Assembly: GCA_021772215.1 (NCBI GenBank)
Contig: JAJFMK010000289.1
Coordinates: forward strand, 1-15,935
Source: Chlamydiota bacterium
GTDB taxonomy: Bacteria > Chlamydiota > Chlamydiia > Chlamydiales > JAJFMK01
DNA: 15,935 bases
Direction of reading: 5' to 3'
Position numbers and translations under genes: made by a program. This document shows, one piece after another, positions 6,508-13,546 of the stretch. The notes beneath the pieces are model-generated. The model saw only the letters and a list, made by a program, of their open reading frames with translations. It was not told the DNA's origin and did not search any database. Within the stretch, counting starts at the first letter, position 1. Each line of letters opens with the position of its first letter.

Positions 6508-7994
6508 GTTGGGTAGTGTGTCTTATCTTTTAGGTAAAATGAGGTGCGGTAGAGCCCTCGAGCTGTGCTCCACTTAATCTCTCCTTTGGGATCAATAAAG
6601 TTGTTTTGTGCCACAAGGGCGTCGTGAAATTCGCGCGCGCTCTTGGGCGAATCAGCCTTAAATTCCATCTCCACCTTCACCTGGTAGCGCTCCTTTTTTT
6701 TGCTCATATCGGGCCGCTTCACCATCTGGTAGGAGAGGTTGACTAGTTTAAGTTTCGACTCATCTTCGTCCTCTAGGGAGACCTGTGGATGGGTTGCTAA
6801 ATAGGCTAAGAGATCGCTCACTCTTGGGATGTTCGGATGGAGGGCGAAGAGGTTGGGAGCGGACTGCACCTCCTGCTGGAGAAACCCTATTCTCTCGGAT
6901 AGGTCGCTTAAGGAGAGACTGGCCAAATCAACCCCTTCGTCTCTATCAAAGGGAAGGCGTAAAAACTTTTCATGATAGCGCTCTTCAAACTGGGCCACCT
7001 CTTGATCCACCATCTGCAACTGCAGGGCCCAATTTTCCAAAAGGATCTGCTTCTCTTGATAGATCTTCGCCTTGCCAAACAGAAAGAGGCTCAACGCCGC
7101 AGCTGTTGTTAGGGCAAAATAGCTAAAAAGTGAAGTTTTCAGACGTTTCCACGGCTTTGAGTAGGCAAAGGGGCCTTTTCGGAAATTGACACCTCCCTTT
7201 GCCCCATGAAGAGCGCTCAGGGCAGAGCCAATGGGAATGGCAAAAGCCTGCATTTTCTGATCGAAGGGGACGCTGCGCAAATTTTTAGGGATAAAAGAGA
7301 GATTGTCAAGTGGCTTTACAGAGGATACCACGATCGATCGCTGGAGAGGAAACTTCAGCTGCTTTGTGAGACTTAAGATGGTCTGATTGACCCGTTTACT
7401 AAAGGATTCGGTCGCCGCCTCGTCGACCCCTAAATCGAAACTGTGAGCCGCCAAGAGCTCTCCCTCTTTAGAGACCACGACCAGTGTCTTATCTTCATCG
7501 ATAAAGAGGGCAAAGTGGGGTTGTGAACTATTAGAAACGTGGTGCGAAAAGTGAGCGAGTGAAACGCTCTCAATTGTGAGAATCTCCGGCTCTAAAGGCT
7601 GCTCCTCTAAAAACGTCTCTATAGATTCATTTTTAATCGCCACAAAGGTTAAAAAAGTTTTACTTTCTTCTCTTCTTAAGGCGGTGCGTTCAACCTGCCC
7701 CTCTTCGATTGGGTAGGGTAGCAGCGGCTCCACCTGAAAAGGAAGAACACGATCCAGATCACGGGCTCTTTTCAAAGGAATTTCTGTAGAACGAACGAGT
7801 CCCACCTCGGCAGAGAGTGCTTTGATTGGAACGGCTTTTAAAAGGTCATCAGATAGGGCTTCATCCTCTTTTTGAATAAAGAGAGACTCGATTGAGACCT
7901 CTTTTCGCCCCAAAACAATATGGGCAAAGAGACTCTCTCCAGAGGATAATCTTTTAACCCCTAAGATATTAGATGAAGAATTTTCGATCGGCAT
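6504..7994 (-). CDS. GspL/PilM-like secretion platform protein, CT646-like
   Basis: 496 aa from the ATG at 7994. The frame stays open to 8093 but that part overlaps the neighbouring gene and would lie upstream of the promoter; a GGGTGGG sequence precedes 7994. Residues 10-265 fit an actin-like cytoplasmic domain (for example FALFIDEDKTLVVVSKEGELLAAHSF at 161-186, split about 170, and AIPIGSALSALHG at 252-264). Next comes GVNFRKGPFAYSKPWKRL (268-285), very like the short N-L-x-x-G-x-[FY]-A linker of GspL, a single TM (about 288-307), a coiled coil (310-345) and a C-terminal periplasmic ferredoxin-like domain (about 385-490). GspL recruits the GspE ATPase to the type II secretion platform through its actin-like part and binds GspM in the periplasm. 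The downstream overlapping gene looks like GspM. Family membership is my inference; the C. trachomatis equivalent CT646 is usually listed as hypothetical. Confidence 0.7.
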   Translation of the reverse strand: MPIENSSSNILGVKRLSSGESLFAHIVLGRKEVSIESLFIQKEDEALSDDLLKAVPIKALSAEVGLVRSTEIPLKRARDLDRVLPFQVEPLLPYPIEEGQVERTALRREESKTFLTFVAIKNESIETFLEEQPLEPEILTIESVSLAHFSHHVSNSSQPHFALFIDEDKTLVVVSKEGELLAAHSFDLGVDEAATESFSKRVNQTILSLTKQLKFPLQRSIVVSSVKPLDNLSFIPKNLRSVPFDQKMQAFAIPIGSALSALHGAKGGVNFRKGPFAYSKPWKRLKTSLFSYFALTTAAALSLFLFGKAKIYQEKQILLENWALQLQMVDQEVAQFEERYHEKFLRLPFDRDEGVDLASLSLSDLSERIGFLQQEVQSAPNLFALHPNIPRVSDLLAYLATHPQVSLEDEDESKLKLVNLSYQMVKRPDMSKKKERYQVKVEMEFKADSPKSAREFHDALVAQNNFIDPKGEIKWSTARGLYRTSFYLKDKTHYPT

Positions 7995-8003
7995 ACCCAC
8001 CCA

Positions 8004-8050
8004 CTGGTAATTAGTTAAACTATTATACCAGAAAATGAAATATTTACCAG
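8004..8050 (-). promoter_or_regulatory. Extended -10 promoter embedded in CTGGTA repeats
   Basis: On the minus strand TGGTATAAT (TATAAT at 8027-8022) is a perfect extended -10; the -35 position (TGGTAA) is weak. Transcription would start near 8015, 21 nt before the ATG at 7994. A 28-bp inverted repeat from 8004 to 8031 covers the -10 and start site: CTGGTA at 8004-8009 on the plus strand and CTGGTA at 8031-8026 on the minus strand, with AATTAGTT/AATAGTT also symmetric. A third CTGGTA (8050-8045, minus) overlaps the -35. This is the layout of a repressor operator with a second site. Confidence 0.6.
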
Positions 8051-8583
8051 TGCCGAACAAGACAGCGGCCAAGTTCCACCCTTTGATAGCCAAATTCAGC
8101 TGATTTAGAGGGTTGGAAGCAGTCGGCTATCACTGAGCTGTGGTAGTAGAAGCGCTCAAGGCTGGCGTAGAGCTTTCGCCCATCAAGAGGGCTTATGGTC
8201 AGACCATAGAGGCAGGCAAAGAGCATCCCTACAAAGACAAAAGGGGTCGAGACGATGCGGAGAATATTGTGGGTTAGCTCGTTACAATTTAAAAGAAAAA
8301 TTTGCGAAGCAATTCCTGCTAAATTGATTGTGGCAGCTATCGGGTGGATAAAAATTGAGGCTAAAAAGATAAGGCCACACTTGATGCGAATCACATCAAG
8401 CTCTTCATCGAGGTAGCGGTCCTTAGTCGCGTCGTCGATTACAAAGGTATGTTTACCGTTACTAGAAAAGAAATCATTAATCTTATAAGCGTTGGGTGGA
8501 TAATCATTGAAATGGACCCATTGATTAGATAGCGAAAAGTGATCAGGGCTTAGGTTAAGCGAAGCGGAGAATACCATAGCCAC
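8044..8583 (-). CDS. Bilobed membrane protein, unknown function (chlamydia-type family)
   Basis: 179 aa from a GTG at 8583, or 177 aa from the ATG at 8577; neither has a good Shine-Dalgarno, and the gene follows the MFS stop by 5-11 nt, so it is probably translated by re-initiation as the last gene of the efflux operon. The N-terminal 65 residues are polar. Two hydrophobic lobes follow, about 69-98 (CGLIFLASIFIHPIAATINL onward) and 107-130 (ILRIVSTPFVFVGMLFACLYG), joined by a short polar turn NCNELTHN. After them comes a conserved-looking SPLDGRKLYASLERFYYHSS (131-150) and ADCFQPS (153-159). The D-G-R-K-L-Y-A motif reminds me of paralogous hypothetical membrane proteins in environmental chlamydiae. 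The bilobed pattern is also that of inclusion membrane (Inc) proteins, but a role as such is only a guess. Confidence 0.7.
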   Translation of the reverse strand: MAMVFSASLNLSPDHFSLSNQWVHFNDYPPNAYKINDFFSSNGKHTFVIDDATKDRYLDEELDVIRIKCGLIFLASIFIHPIAATINLAGIASQIFLLNCNELTHNILRIVSTPFVFVGMLFACLYGLTISPLDGRKLYASLERFYYHSSVIADCFQPSKSAEFGYQRVELGRCLVRHW

Positions 8584-8588
8584 AAATT

Positions 8589-10106
8589 TTAGGCCGCTTT
8601 CACCTTTTTACACAACCAGATGAGGGGACTCGAGAGGATGAACAGGAGAGCAGAGAGCCAAAAGTAGTTGATTAAAGCGATTGTCTCGCTCTGTTGGTTG
8701 ACACTGTCGTTGAGTAGTTCGATCGCCTCCATTTTGCTAAAACCTAAACTTTTTAGATGACGGGTCCAGCTTATAAATTCGGGGCGCATCGCATCGATGC
8801 TCTCGGCTATATTGCTATGAAAGAGAACAGCGCGGCGGTTGTAGAAGGTGATCGACAACGAGGTGCCGATGCCTCCCCCAAAGAGAATGCGGATAAAGTT
8901 AAAAACTCCCGACCCGCTCGCTAGCTCCTCTTTGGGAAGATCAAAAAGGGAGAGTTTGACAAGAGGCAAAAAGAAGATGGAGATAGCAAAACCTTGCCAA
9001 AACCGCGGAATCGCAATACCCCAAAAGTCCACTTCAGTATTGAGATCTGTATACCAGTAGAAGGTGGCGGCAAAGATGAGAAAGCTAATGGTAACGAGTG
9101 TACGCAGGTCATATTTTTCCATCCAGCGACTGACAGGTATGGAGGTGATGACGGGGCCTATTCCTATCGACATCACAGCAAGCCCGGCGAGGAGGGGGGT
9201 GTAACCTAGGCTATTTTGAACCCAAAGTGGCATCAAAACTGTCCCACCGAAGTAGAGGACAAATCCAATCGTGACCAAAACCGTTCCGAGAACAAAGTTT
9301 AGGTTTTTAAAGAGCTTAAAGTCGATTACGGGCGCTTTAGAGAGGCGGTTCCAGACTAGAAAGCAGGTTGTGGAGATGATAAAGGTGACAAATAGGATAT
9401 TCACCTTTGTCGAACGAAACCAGTCCCACTGATTACCTTTATCAAGGGCGATCTGTAGAGAAGAGACTGAGAGAATCAATAAAACGAGAGCGAAATAGTC
9501 GATCGGCAGCTTTTTTCGTTCACTGTCTCGCCCCTTCAAAATGAACCAGGTGAGGTAGGCCGAAAGAAATCCTAATGGGATGTTGATGTAGAAGATCCAC
9601 TCCCAGCCGTAGTCGTAGGTGATCCAGCCGCCTAAAACGGGGCCTAAGACAGGCGCTGTCACAACCACCATCGTCCAGATGGCGAGGGCGAAGCTCTGTC
9701 TGTTTTTAGGATAGTTCATCAAGAGGAGCGTTTGGGAGAGAGGGATCAAAGTTCCCGCCACGGCGCCTTGCAGAGTGCGAAAGAGCACTAAGCTAGGCAA
9801 ATTCCAGGCAATCCCACAGAGCCAGCTGGTAAGGGAGAAGCCTATCGTAGAGATAATAAAGAGACGCGTTCGGCCCAGCTGTGAGGAGAGCCAGCCGGTG
9901 AGCGGAAGGACAATCGCGTTGCTCGCAGAAAAAGAGGTGATGATCCAGGTGCCGTCGCTTGTGCTTACGGCTAAGTTGCCTGCGATGGTGGGAATGGCCA
10001 CCGTGGCAATTGAGGTGTCGAGAATCTGTATGAAGGTACCGAGAGCGAGGGCAAAAGTTAAAAGGGCCAGTTTAAAGCCACGAATAGGTGTCTCAGTTTC
10101 GCTCAT
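8589..10106 (-). CDS. emrB: MFS multidrug efflux transporter, DHA2 / EmrB type
   Basis: 505 aa, the usual length for 14-TM drug:H+ antiporters. It pumps hydrophobic compounds out of the inner membrane using the proton gradient, and with the fusion protein and outer-membrane factor encoded just upstream it forms a tripartite pump to the outside. Seen in the sequence: motif D1 ILDTSIATVAIPTI at 28-41 (Asp30 in TM1), motif A GWLSSQLGRTRL at 71-82, Arg110 in TM4 (LFRTLQG), motif C APVLGPVLGGW at 151-161 typical of antiporters, and the EWIFYINIPLG signature at 169-179 of the EmrB/QacA subfamily. Start ATG lies 14 nt inside the end of the fusion-protein gene with no clear Shine-Dalgarno, suggesting coupled translation. 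Natural substrates cannot be told. Confidence 0.93.
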   Translation of the reverse strand: MSETETPIRGFKLALLTFALALGTFIQILDTSIATVAIPTIAGNLAVSTSDGTWIITSFSASNAIVLPLTGWLSSQLGRTRLFIISTIGFSLTSWLCGIAWNLPSLVLFRTLQGAVAGTLIPLSQTLLLMNYPKNRQSFALAIWTMVVVTAPVLGPVLGGWITYDYGWEWIFYINIPLGFLSAYLTWFILKGRDSERKKLPIDYFALVLLILSVSSLQIALDKGNQWDWFRSTKVNILFVTFIISTTCFLVWNRLSKAPVIDFKLFKNLNFVLGTVLVTIGFVLYFGGTVLMPLWVQNSLGYTPLLAGLAVMSIGIGPVITSIPVSRWMEKYDLRTLVTISFLIFAATFYWYTDLNTEVDFWGIAIPRFWQGFAISIFFLPLVKLSLFDLPKEELASGSGVFNFIRILFGGGIGTSLSITFYNRRAVLFHSNIAESIDAMRPEFISWTRHLKSLGFSKMEAIELLNDSVNQQSETIALINYFWLSALLFILSSPLIWLCKKVKAA

Positions 10107-11238
10107 GGGGATAATTTAGACGATTGGTGACGATCAGATTGAGCTCCTCATCAAACTCATCAAAATCGACCGGGTAGATGTCTGTGGCCGCTACAACTTG
10201 AGGCGACTCAGGAGGACGCAGCCTTGGTCCCTCTTGGTCTGATACGTCGACAGAGACAAAGGCGCTTAAGCCAATGCGTAAGGGGTACTCTTTGATCAGA
10301 TCGTCCGTTAGTTGGATGCGGGTGGGCACCCTCTGCACGATTTTGATCCAGTTTCCGGTGGCGTTTTGCGCTGGGAGTAGTGCAAAGGCGCTTCCCGAAC
10401 CCATCTGGATTCCCTGAATGACGCCTTTAAATTCCACATCGTCGCCATACTGATCGATGGTGATCTTGACGGGTTGGCCGATCCGCACATAGCGAAGCTT
10501 TGTCTCTTTGAAATTGGCCTCAATCCACATCTGATCCTCTGGAACAATACTCATTAGCTGAAACTGAGGATCGATCCACTCGCCAAGCTGCACATTTCTC
10601 TTGGCTATATAGCCGGAGGTGGGGGCATAGATATGGCAGCGTAAAAGATCAACATAGGCGCTTTTTGCTCGCTCTCTTTGGGCAAGTAGAGTGGGATTTT
10701 CTTCTAAAGGACCAACACCTAAAAGCGCCTCATTGGCTCGGATAGTCGCTTTCGTCTGTTCTACTCGCTCTTTGGCGATATCAAGTGCAATCTTTGCATG
10801 CTCCACATCCTCGGTAGGAACGGCTAAGAGCGGCTCAAGAGCGCGGCGGTTATTGTAGTCGTAATTTGCCCTAACAACTCCCTGTTTTTGCTCTTGGAGG
10901 AGGAAGCGCAACGCTGCGGTACTCTCTTGGAGGTTTTTCAAGTCTTGCGCCATCTTCGCCAAGGTGTAGAGCTCTTCGTCAACCCTTAGCTGATACTGTG
11001 TTGTGTCTAATGTAACTAAGAGCTGCCCCTTCTCCACATAGTCATTATCATCGACAAAATAGGCGGCGGCAATCCCGGGAACTTGCGCCTGAATCAAAAG
11101 GCGGTTGCCATGTACATAGGCGTCGTCGGTCCAGACTAAATTTCTTAAAAAGATCCACCAAAAGGCGAAAACTGCCAAGCCGATCAGAATAAAGATAAGG
11201 AGGGTAATCAGTATCTGTTTGAAACGTTTACTCATCAT
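10093..11238 (-). CDS. emrA: Membrane fusion protein, EmrA/HlyD type
   Basis: 381 aa. Periplasmic adaptor bridging the MFS pump and the outer-membrane channel. A short cytoplasmic N terminus, one TM (about 8-31), then TDDAYVHGN (37-45), the near-invariant start of the EmrA barrel and lipoyl parts; GYIAKRNVQLGEWIDP is the second lipoyl half after a long alpha-helical hairpin (about 85-205). The C-terminal beta-barrel shows GSGSAFALLPAQNATGNW and IKIVQRVPTRI, strongly typical of EmrA. The C terminus after VSVDVSD is longer than usual, acidic and Pro-rich. ATG at 11238 directly follows the stop of the outer-membrane gene (TAAATG), with GGAGG 7 nt upstream. Confidence 0.94.
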   Translation of the reverse strand: MMSKRFKQILITLLIFILIGLAVFAFWWIFLRNLVWTDDAYVHGNRLLIQAQVPGIAAAYFVDDNDYVEKGQLLVTLDTTQYQLRVDEELYTLAKMAQDLKNLQESTAALRFLLQEQKQGVVRANYDYNNRRALEPLLAVPTEDVEHAKIALDIAKERVEQTKATIRANEALLGVGPLEENPTLLAQRERAKSAYVDLLRCHIYAPTSGYIAKRNVQLGEWIDPQFQLMSIVPEDQMWIEANFKETKLRYVRIGQPVKITIDQYGDDVEFKGVIQGIQMGSGSAFALLPAQNATGNWIKIVQRVPTRIQLTDDLIKEYPLRIGLSAFVSVDVSDQEGPRLRPPESPQVVAATDIYPVDFDEFDEELNLIVTNRLNYPHERN

Positions 11239-12630
11239 TTATCCGCCTCCCGCATTGATGAGGGAGAGCATTGATAAAACTGCTCGGCCTTCGCGGTTTG
11301 CGAGATCCATCTCAGCTTTAAGAACCTCTCTTTCAAGGAGGAGGCTGTTCTGTCGGTTAGATAGGTTCTGCTTCACCCTCGCCTCGGCAAGCTGTAGCTG
11401 CTCATTTTGTAAGAAGAGCTGCTCTTTAGCAATCAGCCACTCGTCGCGGTTAGCCACGAGGGAGTTTAAAGAGTTAACTAGCTCTTTTGCTGCTTGTAAA
11501 ACCAGCTCGTTGTACTCTTGAACCTGGAGACGGTATAGCTCCTGAGAAATTGAGAGGTTGGTGCAGAGTTCGCCGCCTTGAAAGATCGGCAGCGTAACGG
11601 CCGGGTTAATAGAGTAGGCAAAAGAGAGGTTTTCAAAGAACTTTGTTAGTTCAATGGTGGATAGACCGACCTGTCCTACTAGGTTAAGATTGGGATAGAA
11701 CTCTTTTTGGGCCACATCGATCTCTTTGCGACTGGAATAGATAAGCCACAACTTCGCCTGAATATCGGGCCGCCGTCCTGCCAGATCTAACGAGACCGTT
11801 TCAGGAACCGGCAGGGGAAAAGAGAGCTTGAAAGGCGCCTCATCAATCGATAACTTGGCATCTGAGGCGATCAACGTCTCAATCTCTGTCTCAAAAAGAG
11901 AGCAGCTGAGCTGATACTCTCTTTGAAGCTCTTCAAACTCCTTTTTCGTAATTTTTTTTGCATTGAGTTCACTTAATGAGGCAAGATTGTGATTAACCTG
12001 CTCCTCGGTCAATTCAATCTCTTTGTCAATACTAGCAATCAACCCTTGACTAAGGTTGTCAAGCCGCTTGACAATTTGCCACTCAAAGTAGCTGTTGGCT
12101 ACGGCCACACTCAAAGCGAGCTGAGCCACTTGTGAGCAGAATTTCTCTGCTTGGGCGAATCCGCAAGCCGCCGCTACCCGATCTCTTTGCTGTCCCCAGA
12201 TGTCAAGGTTCCACTGCAGCGTGGCGAAGAGATCGATATCTAAAAAGGCGAACTTCATTTCCGAAATATCAGGAAAAATTCCCGTCCGTGTCAAAAGCTC
12301 TTTGTTGAAGGAGGTGGTGGCGTTGAAGTGGGGGTAGAGGGGCGCTTCGGCTCGCCTCTTCATAAGGCAGGCAATGCGCACTTTTGTCTCGCTTAGCTGT
12401 AAAAAAGGATTGTTCTCTAGGGCGCAACTAACAAGCCGGTTGAGTTGTGGATCGTCAAAAAGCTCCCACCAAAGAAGCGGCCAGGGCGCATCAACGACAA
12501 CTTCATCACTGCCCTCAAAGGCAGAAGCCACCCTTTCAGGCATCTCAAAAATCGGCTCACAGGGAACCTGCGAGGAGCAGCTGACAAGAAGTAGACAAAC
12601 AAAAAAAGGACGCACCAAACCCACCCACAT
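11239..12630 (-). CDS. Outer-membrane efflux lipoprotein, NodT/TolC family
   Basis: 463 aa. Trimeric outer-membrane channel of a tripartite pump. The N terminus MWVGLVRPFFVCLLLVSC carries a lipobox (LVS-Cys18), so it is a lipid-anchored NodT/OprM-type factor. WWELFDDPQLNRLVSCALENNP is the typical opening of this family (LVSCALENNPFL), and GRRPDIQAKLW marks the start of the second repeat; the coiled-coil-forming helices rich in Glu, Gln and Leu are clear in both halves. First gene of the four-gene operon. The start codon is contained in a perfect palindrome and there is no Shine-Dalgarno; if the TATAAA at 12648-12643 is the -10, the leader would be only about 6 nt. Later in-frame GTG and TTG codons (codons 3, 5, 6) are possible but give no better ribosome site. 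Confidence 0.9.
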   Translation of the reverse strand: MWVGLVRPFFVCLLLVSCSSQVPCEPIFEMPERVASAFEGSDEVVVDAPWPLLWWELFDDPQLNRLVSCALENNPFLQLSETKVRIACLMKRRAEAPLYPHFNATTSFNKELLTRTGIFPDISEMKFAFLDIDLFATLQWNLDIWGQQRDRVAAACGFAQAEKFCSQVAQLALSVAVANSYFEWQIVKRLDNLSQGLIASIDKEIELTEEQVNHNLASLSELNAKKITKKEFEELQREYQLSCSLFETEIETLIASDAKLSIDEAPFKLSFPLPVPETVSLDLAGRRPDIQAKLWLIYSSRKEIDVAQKEFYPNLNLVGQVGLSTIELTKFFENLSFAYSINPAVTLPIFQGGELCTNLSISQELYRLQVQEYNELVLQAAKELVNSLNSLVANRDEWLIAKEQLFLQNEQLQLAEARVKQNLSNRQNSLLLEREVLKAEMDLANREGRAVLSMLSLINAGGG

Positions 12631-12649
12631 ATAAAATACTTTTTATATG
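12628..12649. promoter_or_regulatory. Perfect palindrome over the efflux operon start
   Basis: CATATAAAA (12628-12636) and TTTTATATG (12641-12649) are exact complements separated by 4 nt. On the minus strand the distal arm ends in the ATG of the outer-membrane factor gene and the proximal arm holds TATAAA, a likely -10. A repressor bound here would block the promoter; alternatively the RNA hairpin would hide the start codon. A -35 (TGGCAA, 17 nt upstream) matches poorly, so the promoter may depend on an activator. Confidence 0.6.
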
Positions 12650-12679
12650 GAGCTTTTGCTTTTTTTGCCACTTTTGAAC

Positions 12680-12819
12680 AGATTCCGCTGGATTATGGCT
12701 ATATTACAGCGGAATCTTCTATTTTCGAGTAGATTTCGCTGAGTTATAGCTCTAACTCGGCAAAATCTATGAAAATTTAGGAGATTTTGCCGCTTTTGAT
12801 ATTTAACTCGGCAAAATGT
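12680..12819. repeat. Three 51-bp tandem units, each with an inverted repeat
   Basis: Units start at 12680, 12731 and 12782, exactly 51 bp apart; each holds a 38-bp inverted repeat (12680-12717, 12731-12768, 12782-12819), and 13-bp linkers separate them. Unit 1 arms: AGATTCCGCTG and CAGCGGAATCT, perfect 11 bp. Unit 2 arms: AGATTTCGCTGAGTTA and TAACTCGGCAAAATCT, 16 bp with one mismatch and one wobble. Unit 3 arms: AGATTTTGCCG and CGGCAAAATGT, one mismatch. TAACTCGGCAAAAT is shared exactly by units 2 and 3. The arms differ between units but keep their pairing. Position between two divergent genes suggests a multi-site operator; a decayed mobile palindromic repeat is the alternative. Confidence 0.8.
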
Positions 12820-12864
12820 GCTTTTCCAGGAGACGTCAATAATTTCGTATATACTAGTAAAACC

Positions 12865-12892
12865 TTGATTAAAACGAATTTATTCTTATAAT
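12865..12892 (+). promoter_or_regulatory. Promoter of the AT-rich orphan gene
   Basis: TTGATT at 12865-12870, 16-nt spacer, and a consensus TATAAT at 12887-12892. Transcription would begin about 12899, leaving a leader of roughly 22 nt that carries the strong Shine-Dalgarno GGAGGG (12911-12916) 5 nt before the ATG. Confidence 0.65.
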
Positions 12893-12921
12893 CATCTGGT
12901 AAAATCTACAGGAGGGAAAAA

Positions 12922-13503
12922 ATGGTAGAAGCAATTACTTTAGCTGGTCCTAGTTTTCAGCAATCAACATTGCAAGGAAAAACTTTAAAAAGGGATGACT
13001 ATTTAGATTTTTTTATTCCGCCTAGAACATCAGGGAATCGACAGCTTAAGAATGTGGTTCAAGTATATTCTAAAGAAGTCCTTCAAATCTGGAACGTTTC
13101 TGGGAGGACGGTAAGGTGTAAATTTGCTGATGGAGAAGCTCAAATAGAGGTGGTGTTGAAAGATGAAAAAATAGTAGCTGTCAGACCAGATGATATGATC
13201 GATCTTCCAAGAGAATACCTTAAAGACAGAGATAGACTAGAGGCTTTTTTAAATGAATCTTATATAGTGCTAAATTCTCTTTCTGACGGTGGTTTTAAAG
13301 TTTATTTTTATGGAAAAGCAAGAGGGGGTTTGCCTCCAACCGGTGATGAACGGGTTGGTAGGCCGGCTACTGATTTAGAAAGGGATATAGCCGGCTTTAT
13401 TATTGGCGCCGGATTAGCGGCAATTGGTGGGTGGTTTGGAGGCGCAATCGGAGGTACTATAGCATTTATTGCAGGTTTTGTCGGTAACAGAAGGGGCGAC
13501 TAG
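12922..13503 (+). CDS. Orphan protein with glycine-zipper membrane C terminus
   Basis: 193 aa, family not recognised. Residues 1-135 are soluble in character, with a beta-rich middle (VVQVYSKEVLQIWNVSGRTV, RCKFADGEAQIEVVLKDEKI). A Gly/Pro linker (GGLPPTGDERVGRP, 135-148) leads to a hydrophobic glycine-rich tail (about 157-188) with GFIIGAGLAAIGGWFGGAIG and FIAGFVG, ending in a basic NRRGD. Such GxxxG-type zippers pack as helical hairpins in membranes and occur in pore-forming or membrane-inserting proteins, and in outer-membrane-associated glycine-zipper proteins. There is no N-terminal signal peptide. The start is firm: consensus -10 and a GGAGGG ribosome site. The gene is more AT-rich than the efflux operon and dus nearby, hinting at later acquisition. 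It is divergent from the efflux operon and shares its repeat-rich intergenic region. Effector, bacteriocin-like or envelope roles are all open. Confidence 0.75.
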   Translation: MVEAITLAGPSFQQSTLQGKTLKRDDYLDFFIPPRTSGNRQLKNVVQVYSKEVLQIWNVSGRTVRCKFADGEAQIEVVLKDEKIVAVRPDDMIDLPREYLKDRDRLEAFLNESYIVLNSLSDGGFKVYFYGKARGGLPPTGDERVGRPATDLERDIAGFIIGAGLAAIGGWFGGAIGGTIAFIAGFVGNRRGD

Positions 13504-13546
13504 ATATTTAATTGGTTAATTTCTGGCTTGTTCACCGCACCAGGAA

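Noticed and set aside
6785..7126. 113-aa plus-strand frame
   Set aside because: Shadow of the GspL-like gene with no start signals and no recognisable protein features.
7995..8093. 33-residue upstream extension of the GspL-like protein
   Set aside because: It overlaps the neighbouring gene and would start before the extended -10 promoter at 8022-8027.
12680..12819. CRISPR array
   Set aside because: Only three units, the repeats are imperfect inverted repeats longer than the 13-bp gaps, the gaps are not spacer-like, and no cas gene is nearby.
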